This document shows positions 54,494 to 61,621 of a DNA stretch of 64,000 bases, piece by piece; the stretch's first letter is position 1; each line of letters opens with the position of its first letter. Position numbers and translations under genes: made by a program. A model generated the notes under the pieces. That model saw only the letters and a list, made by a program, of their open reading frames with translations, was not told the DNA's origin and did no database searches. Location: assembly GCF_000310245.1 (NCBI RefSeq), contig NC_020505.1, positions 1,708,001 through 1,772,000 of the forward strand, in the 5' to 3' direction. Origin of the DNA: Candidatus Sulfuricurvum sp. RIFRC-1. Its GTDB lineage: Bacteria; Campylobacterota; Campylobacteria; Campylobacterales; Sulfurimonadaceae.

Positions 54494-54520
54494 AACAAGC
54501 ACCAATTTAAGGTGCTTGTT
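54494..54520 (+). terminator. hairpin after the pyrF unit
   Basis: Perfect 10-bp inverted repeat AACAAGCACC-7 nt-GGTGCTTGTT just after the 48-codon gene. The following T tract is weak, so termination is likely but not certain. Confidence 0.65.
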
Positions 54521-54557
54521 ATCTACACCTGCTTATAATTACGCCCTCTTTGTAAAT

Positions 54558-54647
54558 GGACGAGTAGGAAAGCGGCTGAATCCACCTCCCTGCTAAGGAG
54601 ACGTACTGGCAACGGTACCGAGAGTTCGAATCTCTCCTCGTCCGCCA
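54558..54647 (+). tRNA. tRNA-Ser (GCU)
   Basis: 90 nt with acceptor stem GGACGAG/CTCGTCC, discriminator G and encoded CCA. Anticodon loop CTGCTAA puts GCT at 54592-54594, reading AGC/AGU serine codons. The long variable arm (ACGTACTGGCAACGGTACC) is typical of tRNA-Ser, and TTCGAATC is the T loop. The 3' end is the integration site of the element that follows. Confidence 0.95.
54627..54640 (+). repeat. left attachment core in the tRNA-Ser 3' end
   Basis: The 14 bases CGAATCTCTCCTCG (T loop through the acceptor stem) recur exactly at 61031-61044 at the far end of the element. This is the usual arrangement for tyrosine integrases acting on tRNA genes. Confidence 0.85.
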
Positions 54648-54770
54648 CCACATCAATTTAATCCCCTCTAATACAATCCAAAAAGACAAACTAAAACCCC
54701 TTAAATAGGCACTTTTAACACTATTTAGCCTCTAATACATCTTTATTCAATCTAACAACATCTACGTTCT

Positions 54771-54848
54771 TAATGTACCTTTTAATGTACTTTCGTATAA
54801 TGTACCTTATCAATACCTAAAAAAGGTACATTAACGAGGGGTACATTA
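54771..54848. repeat. integrase arm-type repeats, left end
   Basis: Five copies of TAATGTACC(T): direct at 54771, 54783 (TAATGTACTT) and 54798, inverted at 54824-54833 and 54840-54848. The last overlaps the A of the integrase ATG, so binding there could also repress the gene. Two further copies lie at the right end. Confidence 0.75.
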
Positions 54849-56098
54849 TGGCGAATAGACAGGTTACATCACTCACCGATACCGCTATAAAGAACGCTAA
54901 ACCCAAAGATAAAGAGTACACCCTACCCGATGGAAACGGCTTACAGCTGAATATAAAACCCGATGGCAGAAAAGTTTGGGAGATACGTTACACCGTTGAG
55001 GGGAAAGCGAAAAAGACAACGGGGGGAGCCTACCCCGCCACGTCATTATCCAAAGCAAGAGCAAAGCGTGACGAACTCAAAGCGAAAGTTATAAACGGTA
55101 TCGACCCGATCAAAGAGAAACAAGCGCAAAAAGAACAAAAGCGTATCGAAGCGGAAGAAGCCAAAGCCGAAACCACCATATTGTTAAACACCTTTGAAAA
55201 AGTATCACGGGAGTTTATCGACAGTATCACGGGCGAACTTGTACCCCGCTATCACTCTCTTAAACTGGCACGACTTGAAAATCATATCTTCCCCTACATA
55301 GGAGACAAACCGATCAACGACGTAACCCGTATGATGATAATCGAGTGTTTGGATAGATTAAAAGCTGTAAACAAAGCCGATACGGCACTAAGAACCCTCA
55401 ATATTATTTCCCAAGTGTACCGCTACGCCGTAACCCGTGAAATCACCCCGCACAACATCACCGCCGATATTGATAAACGCTTTGTAATCGGAAAAATAGA
55501 GCGTAAAAATATGGCGACAATCACCGACCCTAAAAAGGTAGGAATACTTTTAAATGCGATAGACGACTACCACGGGGAAATAATCGTAAAGAGTGCTTTA
55601 CAGTTAGCAACCCTCACCGCTCAACGCCCCTATAATATCCGCTTTGCTGAATGGGACGAATTTGATTTAGAAAAAAATGAGTGGATTATCCCCGCTGAAA
55701 AAATGAAAATGAAACGCCCCCATATCGTACCGATCACGAAGCAAGTAAAAGAAGTAATAGAAACCCTACGCCCACACACTCAACACAAAAGTAAATACTT
55801 GTTTCATTCTCTCCACACCTCTATTAAACCTATCAGCGAAAACACAATGAATCAAGCATTAAGACGTTTGGGGTACACTAAAGAGGAGATAGTATCTCAC
55901 GGGTTTAGAGCAATGTTTAGCACCATAGCAAACGAAAACATAACCGTACACGGCTACCACACCGACGTAATAGAGCGATGTTTAGCACACGTCGAGGGAA
56001 ACAAGGTTAAGGGGGCATACAATCATGCTCAATACGCTCAAGAGCGTTTAGGGCTTATGCAATGGTGGGCGGATTATCTCGATGAGGTGAAAAAATGA
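54848..56098 (+). CDS. int: tyrosine-recombinase integrase (P4-like, DUF4102)
   Basis: 416 residues: N-terminal DUF4102 arm-binding domain (LTDTAIKNAKPKDKEYTLPDGNGLQL), a core-binding region, and a catalytic domain. Visible catalytic residues are Arg in LATLTAQRPYNIRFAEWDE, His-x2-Arg in SHGFRAMF, and the late HVEGNKVKGAYNHAQY with the Tyr nucleophile. It catalyses insertion and excision at the tRNA-Ser 3' end. It reads away from the tRNA. A cluster of arm-like repeats overlaps its start, which suggests autoregulation. Confidence 0.93.
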   Translation: MANRQVTSLTDTAIKNAKPKDKEYTLPDGNGLQLNIKPDGRKVWEIRYTVEGKAKKTTGGAYPATSLSKARAKRDELKAKVINGIDPIKEKQAQKEQKRIEAEEAKAETTILLNTFEKVSREFIDSITGELVPRYHSLKLARLENHIFPYIGDKPINDVTRMMIIECLDRLKAVNKADTALRTLNIISQVYRYAVTREITPHNITADIDKRFVIGKIERKNMATITDPKKVGILLNAIDDYHGEIIVKSALQLATLTAQRPYNIRFAEWDEFDLEKNEWIIPAEKMKMKRPHIVPITKQVKEVIETLRPHTQHKSKYLFHSLHTSIKPISENTMNQALRRLGYTKEEIVSHGFRAMFSTIANENITVHGYHTDVIERCLAHVEGNKVKGAYNHAQYAQERLGLMQWWADYLDEVKK

Positions 56099-56673
56099 CG
56101 TTTTGGGAACATATAAAAAAGTTTGAAAAAGAAAGCAATCAAGGTTCATGGATGCAAAGATTTATATTGCATCACTCAGATACACTACAACACCATACCA
56201 GTTTTTTAGACGGTATCCCCGATGATTATAAAAATATGGAGACATTCAATATTTTTCATCAAATTTATGCATTCATAAATTGTAATACTTATGACTATAC
56301 CACCCAATCAAAAACGCCTAAACGCGTTATCAAAAGGGACATTGAGACGGTTGAAAGATTTTTAGAGTTTATAAATAGATTGAGAGATAGAGATAATTTT
56401 AAACACGTTGGTGAACCTGACAGCGATGAGCTTAATGATATTTTCAAAGAAAATGTAAAAACATTTATAGGCACCTCCGAAAGCATATTACACGATTTAA
56501 ATAATATGAAAAAAGCAACAGATAAAGATAAAATGATTTTAGTTAGAAAAAGAGCATATTTTGACAATGAAACTACAAAAAAAGATATTGAAAATATGGT
56601 TATCGAAATACTAAGACGTCATTCTCTTCCCATTGATTTTTTATCTGTTAGAGAGTTTATAGCCAAATTTTAA
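56095..56673 (+). CDS. hypothetical protein coupled to the integrase
   Basis: 192 residues starting within the integrase stop (ATGA). Helical, with no signal peptide, membrane segment, Cys motif or nucleotide-binding loop. Segments: FWEHIKKFEKESNQGSWMQR, RDIETVERFLEFINRLRDRD, HSLPIDFLSVREFIAKF. Not recognised. A gene coupled to int in a mobile element could be an accessory (for example defence) gene or an integration cofactor; neither is shown. Confidence 0.72.
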   Translation: MTFWEHIKKFEKESNQGSWMQRFILHHSDTLQHHTSFLDGIPDDYKNMETFNIFHQIYAFINCNTYDYTTQSKTPKRVIKRDIETVERFLEFINRLRDRDNFKHVGEPDSDELNDIFKENVKTFIGTSESILHDLNNMKKATDKDKMILVRKRAYFDNETTKKDIENMVIEILRRHSLPIDFLSVREFIAKF

Positions 56674-56797
56674 TAGATCACCCTCCCATAAAAATGCTGA
56701 TTATTGTATTTTTCTGTGTTGGACTAAAACCCTCTAAGCCCATACAATAACACATACCAAAGCGCGTGGCGGTAATCTTTTTCCAAGGATTATCACA

Positions 56798-56989
56798 ATG
56801 GATACATCACAATTCGAAGAATACAAAAGAGCAAAACAAACGGCTCAATACATGGGGATAGGTGTCTCAACTGTTTGGTTATTTACCAAGCAAGGGAAGA
56901 TCAAAGCAATCAAGTTAAGCGACCGTGTGACGGTATGGGCGAAGTCCGATTTAGATGCGTTTATCGCTTCACGTATGGCGGTAGTGTAA
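56798..56989 (+). CDS. AlpA/excisionase-like helix-turn-helix regulator
   Basis: 63 residues: TAQYMGIGVSTVWLFTKQGKIKAIKLSDRV is the winged-helix pattern of AlpA/MerR-like excisionases, and the end WAKSDLDAFIASR is typical. Such proteins bind near att sites and activate excision or int transcription. The ATG follows a good ribosome-binding site (CAAGGA). The 124 bp before it hold no other feature I can identify. Confidence 0.82.
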   Translation: MDTSQFEEYKRAKQTAQYMGIGVSTVWLFTKQGKIKAIKLSDRVTVWAKSDLDAFIASRMAVV

Positions 56990-57261
56990 TGGATAAGTTC
57001 TTTAAAAAACAACTCGACGTTTGGACGCTTGAGAAAATTAAATCAAACCCTCAAAAGTTTGGTAGTGACAATAGTAACGCAAACATCATGCACGAATACG
57101 CAAATGAGTTTCATGCGGACAGTCACGTTATACAGTTAGAGCCAAGATTTTATAGTGTTCTCTCTACGGTAAGTAGAATTAAAAATCAGCTACTCGAAGA
57201 TAATCCACAATATGATTGTAGGAAGAAATACAAGCCAAAAAAAACGCACTTAAAAATGTGA
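56989..57261 (+). CDS. hypothetical 90-residue protein
   Basis: The ATG at 56989 overlaps the stop of the regulator gene (TAATG), which fixes the start; an open frame extends upstream but inside that gene. The product is basic (MDKFFKKQLDVWTLEKIK... ending KKYKPKKTHLKM), with no recognised domain. Probably co-expressed with the AlpA-like protein. Confidence 0.65.
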   Translation: MDKFFKKQLDVWTLEKIKSNPQKFGSDNSNANIMHEYANEFHADSHVIQLEPRFYSVLSTVSRIKNQLLEDNPQYDCRKKYKPKKTHLKM

Positions 57262-57504
57262 AAAACGCCTCTTAAGGTTGAAAAAAACACCCCTTACCAT
57301 AGAGACTAATACCGTCTAATGAGGCGATGAGGTCAAAGGGGTAAAGAGATACACAAAAACAAGCCTCAATCCACAGCGGGGCGGGGCTTTGTTTGGTTTG
57401 GTAAAAGTGCCTAAATGATGCACTTTAAGAAATCGCCCCCGTAGTGTAGTGGTATTACTATTCTAAAATCTAATAAATGAGCCAAGAAAAAAAGCGGGTT
57501 GATT
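57262..57504. other. structured non-coding region, candidate replication origin
   Basis: 243 bp without a gene, before the candidate replication initiator. Nested inverted repeats: ACCCCTT (57289-57295) with AAGGGGT (57336-57342), enclosing AGAC-7 nt-GTCT (57303-57317). A G-rich GGGGCGGGGC tract follows. At 57435-57458 the sequence GCCCCCGTAGTGTAGTGGTATTAC looks like the 5' part of a tRNA, but no matching 3' half is present. Confidence 0.5.
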
Positions 57505-58158
57505 ATGAACGAATTACTCGAAAAGATTGAAAATTATCTCGATGATTTTAACCAAGATCACGGAACAGATTTTGCGATTGACACCATACGGATAGAGTTC
57601 TCAAAGCAACACAAAAAAGAGGCTTTGGATTGTTTGGGTCACTGGAATAAAATTACACCCTCCTCTAACATTTCGGCAAAACTGAAAAAGAGGCTCAATG
57701 ATGATGAGATAACAAGTGCCTATCAGTTTGAGCGTGAAAACATTTATTATTTCAATTCATCAACACCGCCGAAATATCGCCGTGCCGTTATGGTCATTTT
57801 CGGAATGAAGCAATACACCTCATCCGCTCCAAACAATCACACCGTAAAAAGCATTTTAAGCATTCTCAAGGACGTTTCAGAGATTGACGTATGTTACGAT
57901 ACACCGACACCGCCAAACCTTGAGGAGCTATCAAAGCGGTTTAACCTCACACCTTACAAAGACAGCCGTTACATCAACACGCCAAACATTCAAATGATCG
58001 AAAAAGTCATCATCTACAATAAGGCACTAAAGAACGGTTTAAATACTCCATTATGGCGCATAGAGTTTAAGGTGACAATACCCAACGCCCGATATTTAGC
58101 GATACCGCTTCACAATATGAAAGAGATCATAGACCTAACAAGAGGGACACATGGATAA
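57505..58158 (+). CDS. candidate replication initiator (Rep_trans-like)
   Basis: 217 residues from ATG 57505; a TTG two codons earlier is unlikely. The pattern ISEIDVCYDT-like strand (actual SEIDVCYDT), then MIEKVIIYNKALKNG and LWRIEFKVTIP, is the order seen in replication initiation factors of rolling-circle plasmids and filamentous phages, in which the Tyr of IYNK is near the active site. The similarity is my own pattern judgement and the N-terminal half is not recognised. The structured region before it supports a replication role. Confidence 0.5.
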   Translation: MNELLEKIENYLDDFNQDHGTDFAIDTIRIEFSKQHKKEALDCLGHWNKITPSSNISAKLKKRLNDDEITSAYQFERENIYYFNSSTPPKYRRAVMVIFGMKQYTSSAPNNHTVKSILSILKDVSEIDVCYDTPTPPNLEELSKRFNLTPYKDSRYINTPNIQMIEKVIIYNKALKNGLNTPLWRIEFKVTIPNARYLAIPLHNMKEIIDLTRGTHG

Positions 58159-58288
58159 GAAGCAACGCAAAGCACTCGAAGCAAAAGCGAAAAAGAAGAT
58201 CAAGGCGATAATGAGACAATATCCATTATTAAAAGATACGGCGATAACAATCACGTTTAAAAATCCAAGGGGAGAAAATGAACGATAA
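58151..58288 (+). CDS. 45-residue basic hypothetical protein
   Basis: A small ORF overlapping the previous gene by 8 bp and the next by 11 bp. Product MDKKQRKALEAKAKKKIKAI... is very Lys-rich in its first half and ends ITFKNPRGENER. GGGA precedes the ATG. Overlaps on both sides suggest it is translated. Not recognised; it could be a nucleic-acid-binding protein. Confidence 0.55.
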   Translation: MDKKQRKALEAKAKKKIKAIMRQYPLLKDTAITITFKNPRGENER

Positions 58289-58697
58289 ACAAAAGAAGTT
58301 TTTACAGCTCAGAGCGTCGGGGATGAGTTTCGACAAAATAGCCATTGAGCTAAAGACGACTAAAAAGACATTGATACAATGGGGACGACTGTTCAAAGAT
58401 GATTTAAGTGATATGAGATTTCAATCCCTTGCATCACTCAAAGAAGAGTATCAATACACGACACGGGCAAAATATGAACAACTACTCAAACACCTCTCCA
58501 AGATCGATGAAGCGATAGAGAATTTTGACTTTACTGGTGCGACACTCAAAGACCTTGCAACAGTAAGAAACGACATCATAGGACAACTGGAGCGGATAGA
58601 GAAACAAACCTCATTCATTGATACGGGTTTAGTTTCTACGTGCGAATACACGGGTAAAAAAGAAGCGGTAACGGTCAAACTCAATGAGATTGAATAA
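58278..58697 (+). CDS. HTH protein (terminase-small-subunit-like N-terminus)
   Basis: 139 residues with an N-terminal helix-turn-helix KKFLQLRASGMSFDKIAIEL and TTKKTLIQWGRL, followed by long helices (LKHLSKIDEAIENFDF, VRNDIIGQLERIEKQ). Phage terminase small subunits and some resolvase-type regulators share this layout. No further assignment can be made. A preceding AGGGGAG is a good ribosome-binding site. Confidence 0.65.
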   Translation: MNDKQKKFLQLRASGMSFDKIAIELKTTKKTLIQWGRLFKDDLSDMRFQSLASLKEEYQYTTRAKYEQLLKHLSKIDEAIENFDFTGATLKDLATVRNDIIGQLERIEKQTSFIDTGLVSTCEYTGKKEAVTVKLNEIE

Positions 58698-58995
58698 ACT
58701 GGAAACACTCTCTTTACTCCAAAGCGTACCCAAGATTAAACCGTTAAAGTCTCTCAATCGCTCCAAAACTAAAATAGAGATAGGGGTGAGTGATATTGAT
58801 ATTTTATGTCTTATAGCAGACATAAACTATAAGTCGTTCTTACTACTTGAAGATAATCCCCCAAGTGCTCAATTAAACGCTATTGTAGATCATCGTTTGA
58901 GTATGGTGGGGAAACTCTTTAAGACAATGGATAATCACGTCTTTATCTCTAAAAGGGAATACAAAGCTATCAAGCAATCAATGAGGATAAAGTGA
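58684..58995 (+). CDS. hypothetical 103-residue protein
   Basis: Starts 14 bp inside the previous gene. Product MRLNKLETLSLLQSVPKIK... has a helical middle (ISDIDILCLIADINYKSFLL-type, actual VSDIDILCLIADINYKSFLL) and a basic end. Not recognised. It closes the plus-strand gene chain of the element. Confidence 0.6.
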   Translation: MRLNKLETLSLLQSVPKIKPLKSLNRSKTKIEIGVSDIDILCLIADINYKSFLLLEDNPPSAQLNAIVDHRLSMVGKLFKTMDNHVFISKREYKAIKQSMRIK

Positions 58996-59291
58996 CTTAA
59001 ATAAAGTGGGTAAAATTTGAGAGAAAAAGGAAGCAAAAAGGACACAGTAAAACCCCCTTGATACGGTACTTTGTCGATAAAAGGACACACTAAAAAATCC
59101 CCTAAAAATCCCATAGAAAACTTAATAAAACTTAACATTCAAAGATAGATCAATAGTCCGTCCAAGTTTGGACACACCCCGACAATGCCCCAACATCATG
59201 GGGATGTATCGCTTTAAATTCAATACTACGTTAAAACAATTCAATACCCGCGAAACGTCTATTTCCATGATATTAAAATTTATACAAAACT
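58996..59291. other. non-coding region with direct repeats and hairpins
   Basis: 296 bp between convergent genes. AAAAGGACACAGTAAAA (59036-59052) and AAAAGGACACACTAAAA (59079-59095) differ in one base, and GGACACAC recurs at 59170. Hairpins TCCAA-GT-TTGGA (59161-59172) and CCCCA-6 nt-TGGGG (59188-59203) follow. It may hold terminators, iterons or a replication or packaging signal. Confidence 0.55.
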
Positions 59292-60617
59292 TTAAAGATA
59301 ATTAGATAACTTATCAATTGTTGCTTTCCCTACACCATCTAATTTTAACAGCTCTTTAGGATTAGCTCCTTTTAAATCTTTCAATGTTCTATAACCTGCA
59401 TCATTTAAGCTTTTTGTAGCTTTAGCAGGGAGGATATTCTTGATTAATAGATTGAAATATGACTCTAAAAATTCTTTACTATCAAAAAATTTATAATATT
59501 TGTTAAAATTTGAATCATTTTTATTGAGTTTATTAATCTGCACTATTTTTTCTTCTACGTCTAATTCGCTTTCAGCAATTGTATGAAATTTGATTAAAAA
59601 ATCTAAGTAAAGATTAACTTCATCGAAAGATAAAGCACCTAAATCTGTAGATATAGTTGTATGAGTGAATAGGTCATATTTTTCTTTTAACACTGGCAAC
59701 CACATACCATGCCATTGTTCTTTAGCATATTTTGGAGGCTCTCCACTACCTTTATAAATTTCTCCATGATGTTTTAGTACTTCCAACGGAGTCCTAAACT
59801 GTATGGTTGCATTAAATTCTAATCCTTTAAAAAGGTCAGAATAGTTTGAAGAAGTAACTAAATCTTGAAATCCTTGAGCTTGTACACCCTTATTTTCATT
59901 CTTCCCTCTGATATGAAAGTGAGTCTGAATTTTCATAATGAACTGCTGAGAAGATAAATTTGGCAACGGACTTCTATTTATTAAACTGAGAGACAAATCC
60001 TTAACTTCCTCAAGATTGAGATTTTCATATTCCATGCAAAGTTGTATTTTATTGATAAACTTTTGTTGTGCCATTTCTATTAATTGAGTTTCATTTGAGA
60101 CAAAATCGATTAAGTGGGCAGTAGGGTTAAGTGGAGCATTATAAAAATTCATAAGATAATATAAACCGTATGAATAATGAGATATTGCTTGTTTATATTT
60201 TTTTTCTTTTTGTAGAAGTAAACCTTCTTGATATGCAGTGTTCAAAAATATTTTATGATCCTTAATAAAAAACTCTAAATATAATTGTTGTAAAAGACCC
60301 CAAATCACATCATTAGGCAATGCACCACCTAACCGAGAAATTAATTCACTGGTTACGTCTTCCTTTCGATGCTCAAAATCGGGAACTATCTTTTCTAACT
60401 CATTGTCATTATCGATGATTTTTATAGGCACAAAATTATGAGGAGCTAAGACTTTATCATTCATCTTAAAAGCATTTGGGTTAATATTTTTTTGTGCTTT
60501 GATGATTGTATTGTCATTCAGATTATTAGAGGCGGTACTATTGGTATTTTTATTTTGAAATTTCACAAATAGGAATATGATGAATAGAAGAAAAGCCGTT
60601 AAGAGAACATAGCTCAT
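59292..60617 (-). CDS. membrane-anchored helix-hairpin-helix protein, function unknown
   Basis: 441 residues from ATG 60617 (an upstream TTG would add ten). One N-terminal membrane segment (SYVLLTAFLLFIIFLFVKF), a polar linker, a large unrecognised helical region (about 85-390), and a C-terminal helix-hairpin-helix pair (AGYRTLKDLKGANPKELLKL, GVGKATIDKL) that should bind DNA. The gene is plainly richer in A+T than the neighbouring integrase and points against the other element genes, so it looks like an independently acquired cargo gene. A DNA-uptake, defence or anchoring role is conceivable; none is shown. Confidence 0.72.
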   Translation of the reverse strand: MSYVLLTAFLLFIIFLFVKFQNKNTNSTASNNLNDNTIIKAQKNINPNAFKMNDKVLAPHNFVPIKIIDNDNELEKIVPDFEHRKEDVTSELISRLGGALPNDVIWGLLQQLYLEFFIKDHKIFLNTAYQEGLLLQKEKKYKQAISHYSYGLYYLMNFYNAPLNPTAHLIDFVSNETQLIEMAQQKFINKIQLCMEYENLNLEEVKDLSLSLINRSPLPNLSSQQFIMKIQTHFHIRGKNENKGVQAQGFQDLVTSSNYSDLFKGLEFNATIQFRTPLEVLKHHGEIYKGSGEPPKYAKEQWHGMWLPVLKEKYDLFTHTTISTDLGALSFDEVNLYLDFLIKFHTIAESELDVEEKIVQINKLNKNDSNFNKYYKFFDSKEFLESYFNLLIKNILPAKATKSLNDAGYRTLKDLKGANPKELLKLDGVGKATIDKLSNYL

Positions 60618-60964
60618 GGATAAACCTTTTTCTAAGTAGTCTAACAATCATATCTTACTAATGATTTGATAAGTGTAAAATTGTTATCGATGAGGTGAAA
60701 GGTGTATTTTTTATTAAATACTACACCGTCGTTATGGAGGTAAGTAAAACATTGATTTTTAAATCCGTTCAATAGCAAAATATTAGAATATTAATATCAT
60801 GATGATGCGCTCAAATTTGAGCCTAAAGTATTCCTTAGAGGGAAGCGGGGAACGAATCACAAAATTGAGAACGGCAAAAAAGAAGTATTGAGGTGATATG
60901 ATTAAGTTATGAGCCGATATAATGAGACTATCAAAAGGGTGAATTTTTAGAGTCGCTTTTTAGC

Positions 60965-60986
60965 TAATGTACCTTTTAATGTACCT
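60965..60986 (+). repeat. integrase arm-type repeats, right end
   Basis: Two direct copies of TAATGTACCT (60965-60974, 60977-60986), spaced like the first two copies at the left end, 45 bp inside the right att core. Confidence 0.75.
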
Positions 60987-61030
60987 ATTTTTTATTGACA
61001 CCTTTAAAACATCGTAAAATAGGGATATTA

Positions 61031-61044
61031 CGAATCTCTCCTCG
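61031..61044 (+). repeat. right attachment core
   Basis: CGAATCTCTCCTCG, identical to the tRNA-Ser 3' segment at 54627-54640. The following GCCAC also resembles the tRNA end, but the TCC of the acceptor stem is missing. Confidence 0.85.
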
Positions 61045-61159
61045 GCCACAGAGATCCTCTATAACAAACTTCACACGAGAAGAACTTTCATCCTATCACA
61101 TTCATATCACTCATATTCCTCTTTTTAAACAATAGATTAATAACGTTCTAAAAGTAAGC

Positions 61160-61165
61160 TATACT
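61160..61165 (+). promoter_or_regulatory. probable -10 box
   Basis: TATACT 25 bp before the ATG at 61191, just outside the element. Confidence 0.45.
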
Positions 61166-61190
61166 AACAAAAATTATTTTCTGGACAACT

Positions 61191-61601
61191 ATGAGCGATC
61201 CTATAACCAATCGAATCAACGTACTCATAAAAAAAACTTACTATCATTATGAACGATTTCAAGTCAATTCAACGTTTGCAATTCTCTACCATGCAAACTC
61301 TTTAAGTCTTGTAGAACTGTCAAACTATGTTAGAATTTCTGATCACTTGATACAGTTAGATGAGAATCACTACTTTATTATTTTTGCATTTACCACGCAA
61401 GACAATGCATACAAAGCATCTCAAAATATCATTCACAATTTGGATAACCATTTTAATGCTGCCACTACCTGCATTGCACTCGATACGTTTAATCCGACAA
61501 AATCTCCGTTAAGCGTTATAAACCGATTGATGCAGATTTTAGCTGAAACCCGTAAGAATCCTTTTATTCGAATCGAAACTGAAGATATCCTCGACCGATA
61601 A
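61191..61601 (+). CDS. hypothetical 136-residue protein
   Basis: A soluble alpha/beta protein (MSDPITNRINVLIKKTYYHYE..., with YFIIFAFTTQDNAYKASQNI). The strand-helix order and size recall half of a GGDEF- or ferredoxin-like fold, but no catalytic motif is present. 20 bp before the next gene, so probably in one unit. Not recognised. Confidence 0.7.
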   Translation: MSDPITNRINVLIKKTYYHYERFQVNSTFAILYHANSLSLVELSNYVRISDHLIQLDENHYFIIFAFTTQDNAYKASQNIIHNLDNHFNAATTCIALDTFNPTKSPLSVINRLMQILAETRKNPFIRIETEDILDR

Positions 61602-61621
61602 AAAGGGTATAAAGAGAAATC

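Larger units (their letters stand above)
54627..61044 (+). mobile_element. 6.4-kb integrative element in tRNA-Ser
   Basis: Bounded by the 14-bp direct repeat in tRNA-Ser (54627) and its copy at 61031. Contents in order: integrase next to the tRNA, a coupled unknown gene, an AlpA-like regulator, a 90-residue protein, a candidate replication initiator with structured DNA before it, three small genes, and a divergent membrane-anchored HhH protein. TAATGTACCT repeats lie inside both ends. There are no capsid, tail, conjugation or Zot genes, so it cannot transfer alone. A phage satellite or an integrated small plasmid fits best. Genes outside it are ordinary chromosomal genes. Confidence 0.85.
60618..61190. 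other. gene-poor right end of the element and junction
   Basis: 573 bp with no convincing gene. It holds a perfect 14-bp palindrome GCTCAAATTTGAGC at 60809-60822, two TAATGTACCT repeats, the right att core at 61031, and after it a chromosomal stretch with the promoter of the next gene. A 30-codon frame at 60799 lacks a ribosome-binding site. Confidence 0.7.

Noticed and set aside
60799-60891. 30-codon ORF starting with three Met codons
   Set aside because: No ribosome-binding site, no overlap with other genes and no recognisable product.
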